From contig NZ_CP036292.1 of the NCBI RefSeq assembly GCF_007751715.1, positions 5,959,339 through 6,023,338 on the forward strand: a stretch of DNA of 64,000 nucleotides, in the 5' to 3' direction. The stretch comes from Rosistilla oblonga (GTDB lineage: Bacteria > Planctomycetota > Planctomycetia > Pirellulales > Pirellulaceae). A program made the translations under genes and the position numbers. Shown here piece by piece: positions 9,291 to 19,357 of the stretch (its first letter is position 1; each line of letters begins with the position of its first letter). The notes under the pieces were generated by a model. The model ran no database searches and was not told where the DNA came from. It worked only from the letters and a program-made list of their open reading frames with translations.

Positions 9291-9445
9291 TACTGGCCCT
9301 CGATAGAGTCAAACACCGATCAATCTGGAAATGAACAAGACCACCCTACCTTAAGGGAACTCCACCGCAAAAGCCAGGTGTCCCTCACACGGAAAGGGGA
9401 ACTACTTCCACCGTCCGGCCACCGTTCCGGCGCGAACCGCACCCG

Positions 9446-10693
9446 TCACGCCCCGCCAGCCCCACGCCGAAACGCTCTTTCGGCCACAGAATCCCCACAT
9501 TTCCTGGCATACTCACCGAGTTTTTCAGCATTCACGGTGGACAACTGGCTTGCAGAGGGCAGCTCTTTCAGCGTCCGTTCCAGCTCCTTCCCCTCCGCCG
9601 CCAGTTCCGCATTGGCCGCCGCACCATCGACTCCTAACGCCCGCTGAAGCGTTGCCATTTCGTTCCTAGCTCTCCAATCGAGAGGATGGATCGACAGCGA
9701 CTTCCGATAGCTTGATAGACTGGTTTCGAGATCGCCGGACATATCCTGCAACCAGCCGAGATAACGCCAATATCGGTAATCGCCCTGCAACTCAGGCTGC
9801 CACCGCGACAGCGCCTCGCGGACCTGCTCAACCTCTCCCCGTTCCATCGCGTGATCGATCCAAAACGACAGCAATTCGATATTGTTGGGGTAACGCTCCT
9901 GCATTCGACGTGCGATGTCGAGTGTTCCATATTCCGGGACCTGCGAATCGAGCATCCTCAACACGCGGTTCGACTCGTTACCGCTAGCCCTCGCCAAATA
10001 GATGGCATAAGCAACTTCCAGCGGCTCGCGGCCGGGCGTCGCTGCCCGCCATCCGGCAACACGAAACAGCCCGTCGGAGAAGTTGAGCGCTGACATCGTC
10101 GTCAGATAAACGCCCGCCTCGACCGGTTGCGCACCACGCTCGATGGCCTGCCGAATGACCGCCTGCAGTTTTGCTTTCTGTAGCGTCATGCTGTACAGAA
10201 AAATCAAACGCTGATACGCCTGCTCGTTCCGAGGATCGATCGCCAAGATCGCCCAGAACAGACGCTCGGCGCGATCGATATCCTCAAGATGATCGATCGC
10301 AACATCACCGGCGACCGCTAGCGAGGGAACCAGATATGCATTGCTAACGGGCAACTGTTCGACAGCGTCGACAAATCCAACCCAGTCTTCGAGCGATTTT
10401 TTTGCCGTCGCCAGATGCATGATCGCCTGATCATTAAAGGGCTGCAGCGCAACCCATCGTTCCGCTGCCCGCTGAAGCTCTTGCCAGCTACCCGCCTGCT
10501 CGGCAAGCCGGCACGCACGGCGAAGGTCGCTGAGCTCCGCGGCGCGGCGGTACTGCATCACACCCCACCCAGCAAACAGAACGAAAACAGTAGCAACCGT
10601 TGCGACCAGCCATCGACGACGGCTCGCCGTTGGTGGCACCGCCGACAACTCCGCTTCAACCCGCTTCTCCTTCTTACGCGTACGCAAATGCAA
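9446..10693 (-). CDS. membrane-anchored TPR protein
   Basis: 415 residues. A short basic cytoplasmic tail is followed by one transmembrane helix at about 29-46 and then a long all-helical region with degenerate tetratricopeptide repeats, e.g. QAYQRLIFLYSMTLQKAKLQ, RYWRYLGWLQDMSGDLETSL and LDWRARNEMATLQRALG. It probably acts as a periplasm-facing scaffold. It lies upstream of the lipoprotein/DUF1559 pair on the same strand, 155 bp away, so it may belong to the same transcript. The start ATG at 10693 is accepted because nothing shorter keeps the basic N-terminus. No enzymatic motif is visible. Confidence 0.75.
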   Translation of the reverse strand: MHLRTRKKEKRVEAELSAVPPTASRRRWLVATVATVFVLFAGWGVMQYRRAAELSDLRRACRLAEQAGSWQELQRAAERWVALQPFNDQAIMHLATAKKSLEDWVGFVDAVEQLPVSNAYLVPSLAVAGDVAIDHLEDIDRAERLFWAILAIDPRNEQAYQRLIFLYSMTLQKAKLQAVIRQAIERGAQPVEAGVYLTTMSALNFSDGLFRVAGWRAATPGREPLEVAYAIYLARASGNESNRVLRMLDSQVPEYGTLDIARRMQERYPNNIELLSFWIDHAMERGEVEQVREALSRWQPELQGDYRYWRYLGWLQDMSGDLETSLSSYRKSLSIHPLDWRARNEMATLQRALGVDGAAANAELAAEGKELERTLKELPSASQLSTVNAEKLGEYARKCGDSVAERAFRRGAGGA

Positions 10694-11376
10694 CCTCTCT
10701 CGTCCCGCTGCGCCACTTCAAGTTTCACCCCGGGAGGCGATACCGCGTCCCGCGACGAACAACTCAATGCGACCGTTAAACCGCAACCAAGGGAACTATC
10801 CCTCGCCCACATCATATACAAGCGGAATACCGCCGTGAGCAAGCAGCACCTTCACTTCAGCCATTCACAGCCAACAGTACCGCCATCACGCCCCGGCACA
10901 TCCTCCGGTTATCACCGCGAGTAAAAGAGTTTGCTCCAACGACTCAGTGCGCCGCGTGCGGGAAGCTAGCTTGACTCTGCGGCTTGGATGCCCGTCGAAT
11001 TCCGGTCTGTCGCACGACGCCAGTTGCCCAGCTCGCGAGACAAAAAAAGACGCAGCCCACCGCGCCGCGCGGACGCATCATGAAGGTCGACCGCAAGCCA
11101 GCGCGACAACTGCGACTCCGCACTGCCGTCGCAGGGCGAGCCAGCAGCGCCGCGGTGGGGAAAACCACGTCTTGCGCGAGGGAACAAAATGGCGCAACAG
11201 CAGACAAAATCGGGCTCATCAAAGCAACACATTCAAGGTTGTGAACCTTTGAAACGATAAGAATGTCAAAGTTCGAGGGAGAAAGGCTGAAATATAGTTC
11301 CAAAACAGGCCAAATTCGCCTTGCCCTCGATTGCAAGATCGGTAAACTCTCGTCTTCTTAGCGTGGAGTTTATCCA
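10694..11376. other. gene-free region upstream of the tRNA-tuf cluster
   Basis: No ORF here has a recognisable motif or a convincing start. The stretch separates the divergent minus-strand TPR gene from the plus-strand tRNA-tuf cluster and should hold both promoters. A G+C-rich open frame on the minus strand (about 10944-11336) has Arg/Ala-rich composition unlike a real protein. Confidence 0.5.
11321..11348 (+). promoter_or_regulatory. candidate promoter of the tRNA-tuf cluster
   Basis: TTGCCC and TAAACT are separated by 16 nt and end 28 nt before the first tRNA. The match to a sigma-70 promoter is moderate, and planctomycete promoters are poorly defined. Confidence 0.35.
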
Positions 11377-11449
11377 GCCAGCGTAGCTCAGTTGGCAGAG
11401 CAGCGGTTTTGTAAACCGCCGGTCGTGGGTTCGAATCCCTCCGCTGGCT
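11377..11449 (+). tRNA. tRNA-Thr (TGT)
   Basis: Complete cloverleaf. The acceptor GCCAGCG pairs with CGCTGGC, the D-arm is TAGCTCAGTTGGCAGAGC, and the anticodon loop TTTGTAA gives TGT. The T-arm carries GGTTCGAATCC, and the discriminator is T with no encoded CCA. First of four tRNAs before tuf. Confidence 0.96.
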
Positions 11450-11533
11450 CTTCGACGACCTGGTTGAAGCGACGAATTGCTAAGAAAAGGTTGAATGTCC
11501 GAGTGCATTCAGCCGACCCAAACAGAATTGTTT

Positions 11534-11615
11534 GGGGGGTTGCCCGAGTGGTTAAAGGGGGCGGACTGTAAATCCGCTAGCTTTGCTTACACAGGTTCGA
11601 ATCCTGTACCCCCCA
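11534..11615 (+). tRNA. tRNA-Tyr (GTA)
   Basis: Class II tRNA of 82 nt. The acceptor GGGGGGT pairs with ACCCCCC, the anticodon loop CTGTAAA gives GTA, and a long variable arm (TAGCTTTGCTTA) precedes the T-arm AGGTTCGAATCCT. The discriminator is A and CCA is not encoded. Confidence 0.96.
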
Positions 11616-11738
11616 TAGGCTAGCGTGCCGCACATGCGTAACATAACGCAAATGTGCGCCGACAGCCTTCGACGAATGTCGCTGCACATGTACCGCAACT
11701 GGGCCATGGCAGCCGAAAAGTGGTGACGGAAGAGGTTT

Positions 11739-11809
11739 GCGGGTGTAGCTCAATGGTAGAGCCACAGCCTTCCAAGCTGAAGACGAGGGTTCGATTCCCT
11801 TCACCCGCT
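11739..11809 (+). tRNA. tRNA-Gly (TCC)
   Basis: 71-nt cloverleaf. The acceptor GCGGGTG pairs with CACCCGC, and the anticodon loop TTCCAAG gives TCC. The T-arm is GGGTTCGATTCCC. CCA is not encoded. Confidence 0.95.
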
Positions 11810-11819
11810 TTCGCCATCA

Positions 11820-11891
<72 letters not shown>

Positions 11892-12027
11892 CTTTGCGAA
11901 TTTTAAAATGTATCGTTTCTGGCGGTTGACCCGAGTGTCGGGTGCAGCCAAGCGGTTGCTGGCGATTCGACGTTGTGTCGGCCATCAACTGGACTAACAC
12001 ATAGAATCTTGTAGGTGAAATAAAGCG

Positions 12028-13224
<1,197 letters not shown>

Positions 13225-13285
13225 TTCAGCAAGTCGCAATCACAAAGCCAACTGGTTGACGTGTGAGCGATAAATGAAGATCATG

Positions 13286-13332
13286 CTAAGTGGCAATGCG
13301 ATGCCAAACCATCGCCGTTGCCACTTAGTTTT
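13286..13332 (+). terminator. terminator after tuf
   Basis: An 11-bp outer stem (CTAAGTGGCAA with TTGCCACTTAG) encloses a second stem GCGATG/CATCGC and is followed by TTTT. It lies about 60 nt after the tuf stop, so tuf is probably terminated before tRNA-Trp and secE. Confidence 0.8.
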
Positions 13333-13369
13333 ATGTGGACCGCTTTTCGAAGCCTCGGTCTGCATTGCT

Positions 13370-13443
13370 AGGGGAGTAGCTCAATTGGTTAGAGCACTGG
13401 TTTCCAAAACCAGGGGTTGCGAGTTCGAGTCCCGCCTCCCCTG
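13370..13443 (+). tRNA. tRNA-Trp (CCA)
   Basis: 74-nt cloverleaf. The acceptor AGGGGAG pairs with CTCCCCT, and the anticodon loop TTCCAAA gives CCA. The T-arm is GAGTTCGAGTC and the discriminator is G. Its place between tuf and secE is shared with many bacteria. Confidence 0.96.
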
Positions 13444-13632
13444 CTAGCATATGCTTTAAAGGTAATTGACTGCAATCGCGACCGGCCCCGTGCCGCAAAC
13501 GCGACGACTCGCAGCGACCTTGGATGCAAGTTTTCGAACTTGACCTGTCCATTGAATGGTAGCGCGGTGGCAGTTGTGGTCACAGCCGAAAAAGAAATAC
13601 ATTGAAACACGATTCGTCGGGAGTTCGCCCGG

Positions 13633-14079
13633 ATGTCCACGGAAGTAGCCGGAAATTCAACAGCCCCCTTGTTGCCTGAACTGTTCAAAGGTCAGGTTTA
13701 CAAGCGGAACCAAGGGCGTCTGGTCCGCCAGATGACCTGCTTGGCGTTTTGGGTGATCGTCGCCCTAGGCTGCAAAAGCCTTTACGATTCCCTGCAAGGC
13801 TTCTTCGACGAAAGCTCGGCGGCCCTCGAATTGGCGATCCCAGCGATCACCTGCTTGGTCGGCTTCTGGATCTCGTTCCGCTTGGTCAACTGGCCTCGCT
13901 TTGCCGACTTCCTGATCGCTGTCGAAGCGGAGATGAACAAGGTCTCATGGCCCAGCAAGGCCGAATTGATCCGCGCTTCGATCGTCGTGATCTTCACGAT
14001 CTTTTTCCTAGCGATGTCGCTGTTTACATTCGACATCATCTGGCGGGCAATTTTCGAGTTTATCGGCGTTGCCGCTTAA
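13633..14079 (+). CDS. secE: preprotein translocase subunit SecE
   Basis: 148 residues. Small essential subunit that clamps SecY in the inner membrane. Three hydrophobic segments are seen (about 35-52, 72-92 and 118-143). The conserved SecE signature EAEMNKVSWPSKAELIRASIVV precedes the last helix. The three-helix layout is like the E. coli protein rather than the short one-helix type. Start ATG at 13633 has GGGAG about 10 nt upstream. It lies upstream of nusG in the standard order. Confidence 0.93.
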   Translation: MSTEVAGNSTAPLLPELFKGQVYKRNQGRLVRQMTCLAFWVIVALGCKSLYDSLQGFFDESSAALELAIPAITCLVGFWISFRLVNWPRFADFLIAVEAEMNKVSWPSKAELIRASIVVIFTIFFLAMSLFTFDIIWRAIFEFIGVAA

Positions 14080-14100
14080 CGAAATTGCAAACATAGATAG

Positions 14101-14126
14101 AGCCCCAGGCGCAACAGCCTGAGGCT
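14101..14126 (+). promoter_or_regulatory. hairpin between secE and nusG
   Basis: AGCCCCAGGC and GCCTGAGGCT form a stem with one mismatch around GCAACA, just upstream of the nusG start. There is no T-run, so it may be an mRNA processing or attenuation element rather than a terminator. Confidence 0.4.
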
Positions 14127-14147
14127 ATTAAGAAAGGCTGAACTGCG

Positions 14148-14963
14148 GTGGACGGCGAAGACAAACGCGAACAGGACGAACAACTTGAGGCTGCTGCGGC
14201 ATCCGAGCAGGCAGAGGATTCGTCCGACGCGGCGGAAAAGTCCGACGTCAGCGTAACCGAAGAACTCGCATCGGGCGAAGCTATCGGCGGTTCGAAAGCT
14301 GCCGCCCCTCGCGAAGAAGAAGCTGTCGATCCCATTCTCGAAGACGAATTCGAGGCTCCCACGCGGCGGATCAAAAAGCCCGAGGTCGACGTCGAAGACG
14401 AGATTCTCGATCCCGATGAAGCGCCCAAAGAGTGGTACATCCTAAAGGTTGCGTTCAACCGCGAAGAAACCGTTCGCGACGCGATCATCAAACAGATCAA
14501 CATGTCGGGCATGGAAGGCTATTTCGGCGAAGTCTTGGTGCCAACCGAAGACATCGTTGAATTCAACCGCAGCGGCAAACGCAAGATCGTCAAACGGAAG
14601 CTCTATCCGGGCTACCTGATGATCTACATGCACGTCAACGACGACACCTGGTTCCTGATTCGCGACACCACCGGCGTCAGCGACTTCACAGGAACCGCTG
14701 GCAAGCCAGCTCCGATGGATCCCGCAGAAGTCGAACGCGTGATCACATCGAATGAAGACGGTGAAGATGGCGAGAAGCAGCTCAAGACGTCGATACCGTT
14801 TAAAGTCGGCGAGCGAGTTCGCGTCAAGGAAGGTAACTTCCAAAATCAGGAAGGCGAAGTTGAGAAATTGGATGAGGCGAACGGTCGCATCTCAGTTAAT
14901 ATCAATATTTTTGGCCGATCCGTGCCAGTAGAGCTTGACCATTGGCAGGTCGAACCGCTCTAG
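14148..14963 (+). CDS. nusG: transcription antitermination factor NusG with acidic N-terminal extension
   Basis: 271 residues, about 90 more than E. coli NusG. It binds RNA polymerase and couples it to Rho or the ribosome. The NGN domain starts near residue 95 with KEWYILKVAFNREETV and includes KRKLYPGYLMIYM. The KOW domain follows (FKVGERVRVKEGNFQNQEGEVE) and the protein ends in HWQVEPL. Residues 1-94 are highly acidic and Ala/Ser-rich, probably disordered. The start is GTG at 14148. Position between secE and rplK is canonical. Confidence 0.94.
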   Translation: MDGEDKREQDEQLEAAAASEQAEDSSDAAEKSDVSVTEELASGEAIGGSKAAAPREEEAVDPILEDEFEAPTRRIKKPEVDVEDEILDPDEAPKEWYILKVAFNREETVRDAIIKQINMSGMEGYFGEVLVPTEDIVEFNRSGKRKIVKRKLYPGYLMIYMHVNDDTWFLIRDTTGVSDFTGTAGKPAPMDPAEVERVITSNEDGEDGEKQLKTSIPFKVGERVRVKEGNFQNQEGEVEKLDEANGRISVNINIFGRSVPVELDHWQVEPL

Positions 14964-14983
14964 TATTCGCTCGCTGATTTGTG

Positions 14984-15034
14984 TACGCCGCCAACCGGAG
15001 CGTTCGAGCTCCGTGTTAGACCCCAGGCGGCGTA
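14984..15034 (+). promoter_or_regulatory. structured leader upstream of rplK
   Basis: TACGCCGCC (14984-14992) pairs with GGCGGCGTA (15026-15034) and encloses an inner stem CGGAGC/GCTCCG. It lies in the 170-nt gap before rplK. In many bacteria L1 represses this operon through a leader structure; whether this is the L1 site is not shown. Confidence 0.45.
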
Positions 15035-15135
15035 GGTCAGATCCCCAAGAAAGACATTCCTGGCGGCAGGTTGAAGTCGGTGACGTAAACCGAGTACAGC
15101 CGCGATGGACCGCCTCGAGAAAGTAGACATTAAAG

Positions 15136-15561
15136 ATGGCAAAGCAACTTGTTGGCCAGGCTAAGTTCCAAGTGCCTGGTGGACAAGCGACTCCCGCACC
15201 TCCCGTGGGTACGTCGCTTGGTAAGTTTGGTGTAAACCTTGGGCAGTTCGTTCAAGCGTTTAATGATCGCACCAAGGAGTACGCAGGTACCCCGATCCCC
15301 GTGATCGTTTCTGTATACAACGATCGCAGCTTCGACTTTGTCACAAAGAGCCCGCCCGCGGCCTCTTTGCTGAAACAGACAGCTGGAATCGCTAAAGGTT
15401 CTGGTGTGCCTCATAAAGACAAGGTCGCATCCGTCTCTCGCGCTCAATGCCAAGAGATCGCCGAAAAGAAGATGGCCGATCTCAACGCACGCGATATCGA
15501 ACATGCGATCCGCATGATCGAAGGGACTGCGCGAAGCATGGGAATCGACGTCGTAGGTTAA
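15136..15561 (+). CDS. rplK: 50S ribosomal protein L11
   Basis: 141 residues, the normal length. Binds 23S rRNA at the GTPase-associated centre. The N-terminal domain has the conserved [13 protein letters not shown] segment, modified from the usual PVGPALGQ form. The rRNA-binding C-terminal domain has [14 protein letters not shown] and [19 protein letters not shown]. It starts the L11-L1 pair. Confidence 0.97.
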   Translation: MAKQLVGQAKFQVPGGQATPAPPVGTSLGKFGVNLGQFVQAFNDRTKEYAGTPIPVIVSVYNDRSFDFVTKSPPAASLLKQTAGIAKGSGVPHKDKVASVSRAQCQEIAEKKMADLNARDIEHAIRMIEGTARSMGIDVVG

Positions 15562-15679
15562 GTCGCGACATTGTGACCCCGGCATTCTGCTTTGCGGTGT
15601 TCCGCGAAGTGCCGATTGCCAGCGGTCGCGAATCTTTCACGCGACCATGAACCATGGACACTCAAGGAATAAACCAAAT

Positions 15680-16357
15680 ATGCCACAGCAATCAAAACGT
15701 TATCGTGCGATGGCCGCCAAAGCGTCGGCGGAACCAAAGCCACTCAGCGAGGCTGTTGTCTCGCTGAAGGAATTCAATACAACGAAGTTCGACCAAACCG
15801 TCGAAATTCACATGCGGCTCGGAATCGACCCGAACCAAGCCGATCAGATCATCCGCGGTAGCTTGGTCCTGCCTCACGGCATCGGCCGAACTCAACGCGT
15901 CGTCGTGTTCGCAAAAGGCGAAGCGGCTGAAGCTGCCAAAGCAGCTGGTGCCGATGAAGTTGGCCAAGAGGATTTGGCTAAGCGAATTAAAGATGGTTGG
16001 ACCGACTTCGACGTCTGCATCGCGACTCCTGACATGATGGGTGTCGTGGGACCTCTGGGCCGTGTCCTGGGTCCTCGCGGTTTGATGCCTGCACCACGTG
16101 CCGGAACCGTCACTCCCGATGCTGGCAAGGTAGTCGCTGAATACAAAGCGGGTAAAGTCGAGTTCCGCAACGACAAGGGTGGCAACGTCCACGCGGTTGT
16201 TGGCAAGTTGAGCTTCGACGCCGAAAAGCTGTCCGAAAACATTCAGGCGTTCATCGATCTGGTTGTGGGAATGAAGCCACAATCGGTCAAAGGGACCTAT
16301 CTGAAAGGTATTGCGATCGCCGCCACGATGAGCCCTAGCGTTCGCGTCGCTGGTTAG
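15680..16357 (+). CDS. rplA: 50S ribosomal protein L1
   Basis: 225 residues. Forms the L1 stalk and usually autoregulates the L11-L1 operon. Recognisable segments are [56 protein letters not shown] and [16 protein letters not shown]. Start chosen at ATG 15680 (MPQQSKRY) with AAGGA upstream; an in-frame ATG at 15647 lacks homologous sequence. Confidence 0.97.
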   Translation: MPQQSKRYRAMAAKASAEPKPLSEAVVSLKEFNTTKFDQTVEIHMRLGIDPNQADQIIRGSLVLPHGIGRTQRVVVFAKGEAAEAAKAAGADEVGQEDLAKRIKDGWTDFDVCIATPDMMGVVGPLGRVLGPRGLMPAPRAGTVTPDAGKVVAEYKAGKVEFRNDKGGNVHAVVGKLSFDAEKLSENIQAFIDLVVGMKPQSVKGTYLKGIAIAATMSPSVRVAG

Positions 16358-16479
16358 TCCGCAATCGACACACGATTGGTCTTCCAGAGCGTAGGGCTTT
16401 GGATGCGTCAAATATAAAATTCGCAATCCGGCTTGCGACGCCGCTTCGGTGGTGTTCAGGCTGCAAGTGAGACAGAAAT

Positions 16480-17004
16480 ATGAGTAAGTTCGTCAAAGAA
16501 TTAGTAACTCGCGACATCAAGAATCGTCTTGATGGTGTCGAGGACGCAGTGATCGTAAGTACGGTTGGGATGGACGCCAACACGACGTGCGAGCTTCGCG
16601 CGGAACTGAGGCAGAAAGAGATCACCATGTTGGTGGTTAAAAACTCCTTGGCGCGAAAAGCAACCGAAGGAACAACGCTTAGTCCGATGTTCGAAGGTGC
16701 CGGCGGTTCGCTGGCGGTCTGCTTCGGTGGCAGCGACTTCATCTCGCTCGTGAAGGAAGTTGTCCGTCTGGACAAGGACAGCGAGAAGTTCGGAAAGTTC
16801 GTTGCCGCTGGCGGCGTGATGGACGGCGAAGCGTTGGACCCCGATGGGCTCAAAGCAGTCAGCAAGTGGCCGAGTCGCGAAGAGCAGATCTCGATGCTGG
16901 TTGGCCAGATCCTCGGCCCAGGTGCAAACCTGTCCGCCGCTTTGCTTGGCCCTGGCAAGACGCTCAACGGCCAAATCAAGAAGATTTCCGAAGAGGAAGA
17001 GTAG
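16480..17004 (+). CDS. rplJ: 50S ribosomal protein L10
   Basis: 174 residues. Anchors the L7/L12 stalk dimers to the ribosome. The N-terminal rRNA-binding domain includes LRAELRQKEITMLVVKNSLARKA, and the C-terminal helix that binds L7/L12 follows. A 122-nt leader precedes it; in other bacteria L10 binds its own leader, but I could not assign that structure here. Confidence 0.96.
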   Translation: MSKFVKELVTRDIKNRLDGVEDAVIVSTVGMDANTTCELRAELRQKEITMLVVKNSLARKATEGTTLSPMFEGAGGSLAVCFGGSDFISLVKEVVRLDKDSEKFGKFVAAGGVMDGEALDPDGLKAVSKWPSREEQISMLVGQILGPGANLSAALLGPGKTLNGQIKKISEEEE

Positions 17005-17231
17005 TCGTATTGCGACGGCCTCCGACGAGGCTTTCGCGGTTTGGTCCGGGATGCCATCAACGCGATCCCGCAGGAAAGTAACCCAGCCACCCACCGGGTG
17101 TCTGTTTTAAATAACCCTTACGTTGTGTACCTCACCCGTCGCGAGGCGGTGTTGTGGGAGGTTGAAAAGGCGGGCATTTGATGGTGCTCGTCTCACAATT
17201 CATCCGCCTTTTTGAATAGGAAAGAATACCC

Positions 17232-17639
17232 ATGTCGGAAGACACCGCAGTAGCTGAAGTCAGCGCCGAAACTAAAGAAATGGGCGATAAGATCGCTCAA
17301 CTGACCCTCAAGCAAGCCAAAGAATTGAGCGATTACCTGAAGGACGAGCATGGCATCGAGCCAGCTTCCGGTGGTGGCGCTGTCATGATGGCTGCTCCAA
17401 CCGACGGTCCTGCTGCTGAAGCAGAAAAGACTGAATTCGACGTCGTTCTGACCGGATTTGGCGACAAGAAGTTGAACGTCGTTAAGGTTGTTAAGAACCT
17501 GACCGGCGCTTCGCTGATGGACGCCAAGAAGATGGTCGAGAGCTGCCCTGCAACTCTGAAAGAAGCCGTCTCGAAGGAAGATGCCGAGAAGGTCAAGGCA
17601 GAAGTCGAAGAAGCTGGCGGAAGCGTCGAACTGAAATAG
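17232..17639 (+). CDS. rplL: 50S ribosomal protein L7/L12
   Basis: 135 residues. Stalk protein that recruits translation factors. It has an N-terminal dimerisation helix (LTLKQAKELSDYLKDE), an Ala/Gly-rich hinge, and the C-terminal factor-binding domain (EFDVVLTGFGDKKLNVVKVV ... LTGASLMDAKKMVE). Preceded by a 227-nt gap after rplJ and followed at 17708 by a strong terminator instead of rpoB. Confidence 0.97.
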   Translation: MSEDTAVAEVSAETKEMGDKIAQLTLKQAKELSDYLKDEHGIEPASGGGAVMMAAPTDGPAAEAEKTEFDVVLTGFGDKKLNVVKVVKNLTGASLMDAKKMVESCPATLKEAVSKEDAEKVKAEVEEAGGSVELK

Positions 17640-17707
17640 TTCGCCCATCCAGCGTCGTCACAATCGCGGTTCGCCGCGATCGTCCGACCGACATTTAATA
17701 TAGAAGA

Positions 17708-17744
17708 GGGTGTGTTCCAGCGAATCTGGAACGCACCCTTTTTT
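17708..17744 (+). terminator. terminator after rplL
   Basis: A 13-bp stem (GGGTGTGTTCCAG with CTGGAACGCACCC, one G-T pair) around CGAAT is followed by TTTTTT. It closes the secE-rplL transcript. Confidence 0.92.
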
Positions 17745-17848
17745 CGTTTGATGAGTTTCGCTTCGGCGCTCTCCACATTGGCACCGATTCGACTCAGTTC
17801 CCCGAGTTGAATCCGTCACCCGGCGCGAGCCGTCCACCTCGGTGTAGT

Positions 17849-18110
17849 GATCGATTCTCCTAGCGTCCAACTGGCTATGTAGCCGCGGATGCGGCGGCCG
17901 CATAAAGCCGCGGCGCCAGCCGCCCGCTTCGGTGGGGGGATCGATTCTCCTAGCGCCCAGCTCGCAGTATAGCCGCGGAGCCGGCGGCCGCACAAAGCCT
18001 GCGGCGCCAGCCGTCCGCTTCGTTGGGGGGGATCGATTCTCCTAGCGCCCAGCTGGCAGTATAGCCGCAGAGGCGGCGGCCGCATAAAGCCTGCGGCGCG
18101 AGCCGCAGGA
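17849..18110. repeat. three tandem ~91-bp repeat units
   Basis: Three imperfect units start with GATCGATTCTCCTAGCG at 17849, 17939 and 18031. Each continues with AGCCGCGGA...GCGGCGGCCGCA and AAGCC(TGC)GGCGC segments that can fold into GC-rich hairpins. No protein is likely; frames through it give repetitive Arg/Ala sequence. It lies between two convergent transcription units (rplL and the poly-gamma-glutamate operon). Confidence 0.8.
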
Positions 18111-18139
18111 ACTTTCGAAGCATCATCCGGCTGCATCCC

Positions 18140-19357
18140 CTACACCATCCATTCCACCTGCTTTGGCAGAGCGTTGGTCGATGCATTGGGACGGCGGACC
18201 AAGCGTCGCAGCTTGAGTACCGTCCGCAGGTACCAACGTGGGAAGACGGTAACCGACATCCAAACCCAAGTCATGCAGATCAATGCCGCTGCCAATGGGC
18301 GACGGTACGTCATATGGCTGAAGAGCGAGCCCTGGCCGACGCGCGGCATCTCTGCCGGTGCGATCGCCAATCCGTAGGACTCCGCGATCTGTTTCGCATC
18401 GACGACGTTTACAATCGGGACGCCTTGGGTGAGCATTCGCGAGGCGACACAGTCGGGGACCTCTTGATCGCTTGGAGTCGATCGATGCACGCCAGCGCTG
18501 AAACAGGCGTTGCCAGCGGTTCCGCCGATCGAAGCCGATCCGCCACCAACATTGATGTAGGCGGCATACGGTTGCTCGGAGCCAGCGTTTTGATAGATCT
18601 CCATCCGCTGCCCCACCGAATCTTCGATGTCGGCGACGTTCAGCACGGGGACGCCGTTGCGGGTCGCAGCCAATTCCAGCATCTCACGCGTTGGTTCGGT
18701 CATCCCGGCCGCGCGGTCGAACAGGCCTCCCAACGAAGCGCTCTGCGCGGCGAAGGACTCTGGAAAAATCCCGGCATCGCGGAGCTGGCGTTCCATGTCG
18801 ACCCACATCATGTCGGGGGAGTTTGCGCCGTATTGGCTCGCTGCCACCGACAGTACGATTGTCGGCTTCAGCTGCAGCGTTTCGGCGGCGGCATAGACCG
18901 CGATGTTCAGCGCCGGCCAAGATCCGCTCGCTCCGATCGCGATCGAATCCCCTGGCTCGACGCCCGCCTGCTCCAACCAACGGACGACCACTGCCGCGAG
19001 GTTCGGGTTAATCGAGGTCTGCTTCGATTCCAAAGAACCGAGCTTGCTGGTGACCATCGACATCGATGGGCCGATCAGGTGGGATCCGCTGGGGTCCAGT
19101 TTGGGTAATGCGCGATGCCCCTGAGCGATCCGCAGATCTTTGATGTGGCGGAGCGCTTCGTCCGCCTTTTCGGCAGCGGCTGTCAATTGAGGCGACGGGG
19201 CGGCAACTTGCTGAGGCCACCATTCGACGGCGAACAAACCGGCCAACGAGGCGAGCATGCCGGCCCACAGCCATCGCCGCGAGATCTTCTTGGGACGCCA
19301 ATACATCACCTGGAACGGTTGCGCAGGATTCATTTTGAGGAACGATTGCCGATTCAT
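18140..19357 (-). CDS. poly-gamma-glutamate system protein (PgsW-type)
   Basis: 405 residues. N-terminal transmembrane helix at about 30-46 (RRWLWAGMLASLAGLFAVEW), a large extracytoplasmic domain with ADEALRHIKDLRIAQGHR and IGPSMSMVTSKLGSLESKQT, a glycine-rich INVGGGSASIGGTAGN segment, and a second hydrophobic helix near 355-375. This matches the poly-gamma-glutamate system protein found next to PgsB/PgsC in planctomycetes and some others. Its ATG overlaps the pgsC stop by 4 bp (ATGA), so it is translationally coupled. Last gene of the operon; its exact role in polymer synthesis or export is not established. Confidence 0.8.
   Translation of the reverse strand: MNRQSFLKMNPAQPFQVMYWRPKKISRRWLWAGMLASLAGLFAVEWWPQQVAAPSPQLTAAAEKADEALRHIKDLRIAQGHRALPKLDPSGSHLIGPSMSMVTSKLGSLESKQTSINPNLAAVVVRWLEQAGVEPGDSIAIGASGSWPALNIAVYAAAETLQLKPTIVLSVAASQYGANSPDMMWVDMERQLRDAGIFPESFAAQSASLGGLFDRAAGMTEPTREMLELAATRNGVPVLNVADIEDSVGQRMEIYQNAGSEQPYAAYINVGGGSASIGGTAGNACFSAGVHRSTPSDQEVPDCVASRMLTQGVPIVNVVDAKQIAESYGLAIAPAEMPRVGQGSLFSHMTYRRPLAAALICMTWVWMSVTVFPRWYLRTVLKLRRLVRRPNASTNALPKQVEWMV

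Noticed and set aside
10944-11336. A 130-codon minus-strand frame upstream of the tRNA cluster
   Set aside because: No family motif and no ribosome binding site; composition follows local GC.
17816-18136. Possible CRISPR array in the tandem repeats
   Set aside because: Units are ~91 bp, imperfect throughout and lack unique spacers or cas genes.
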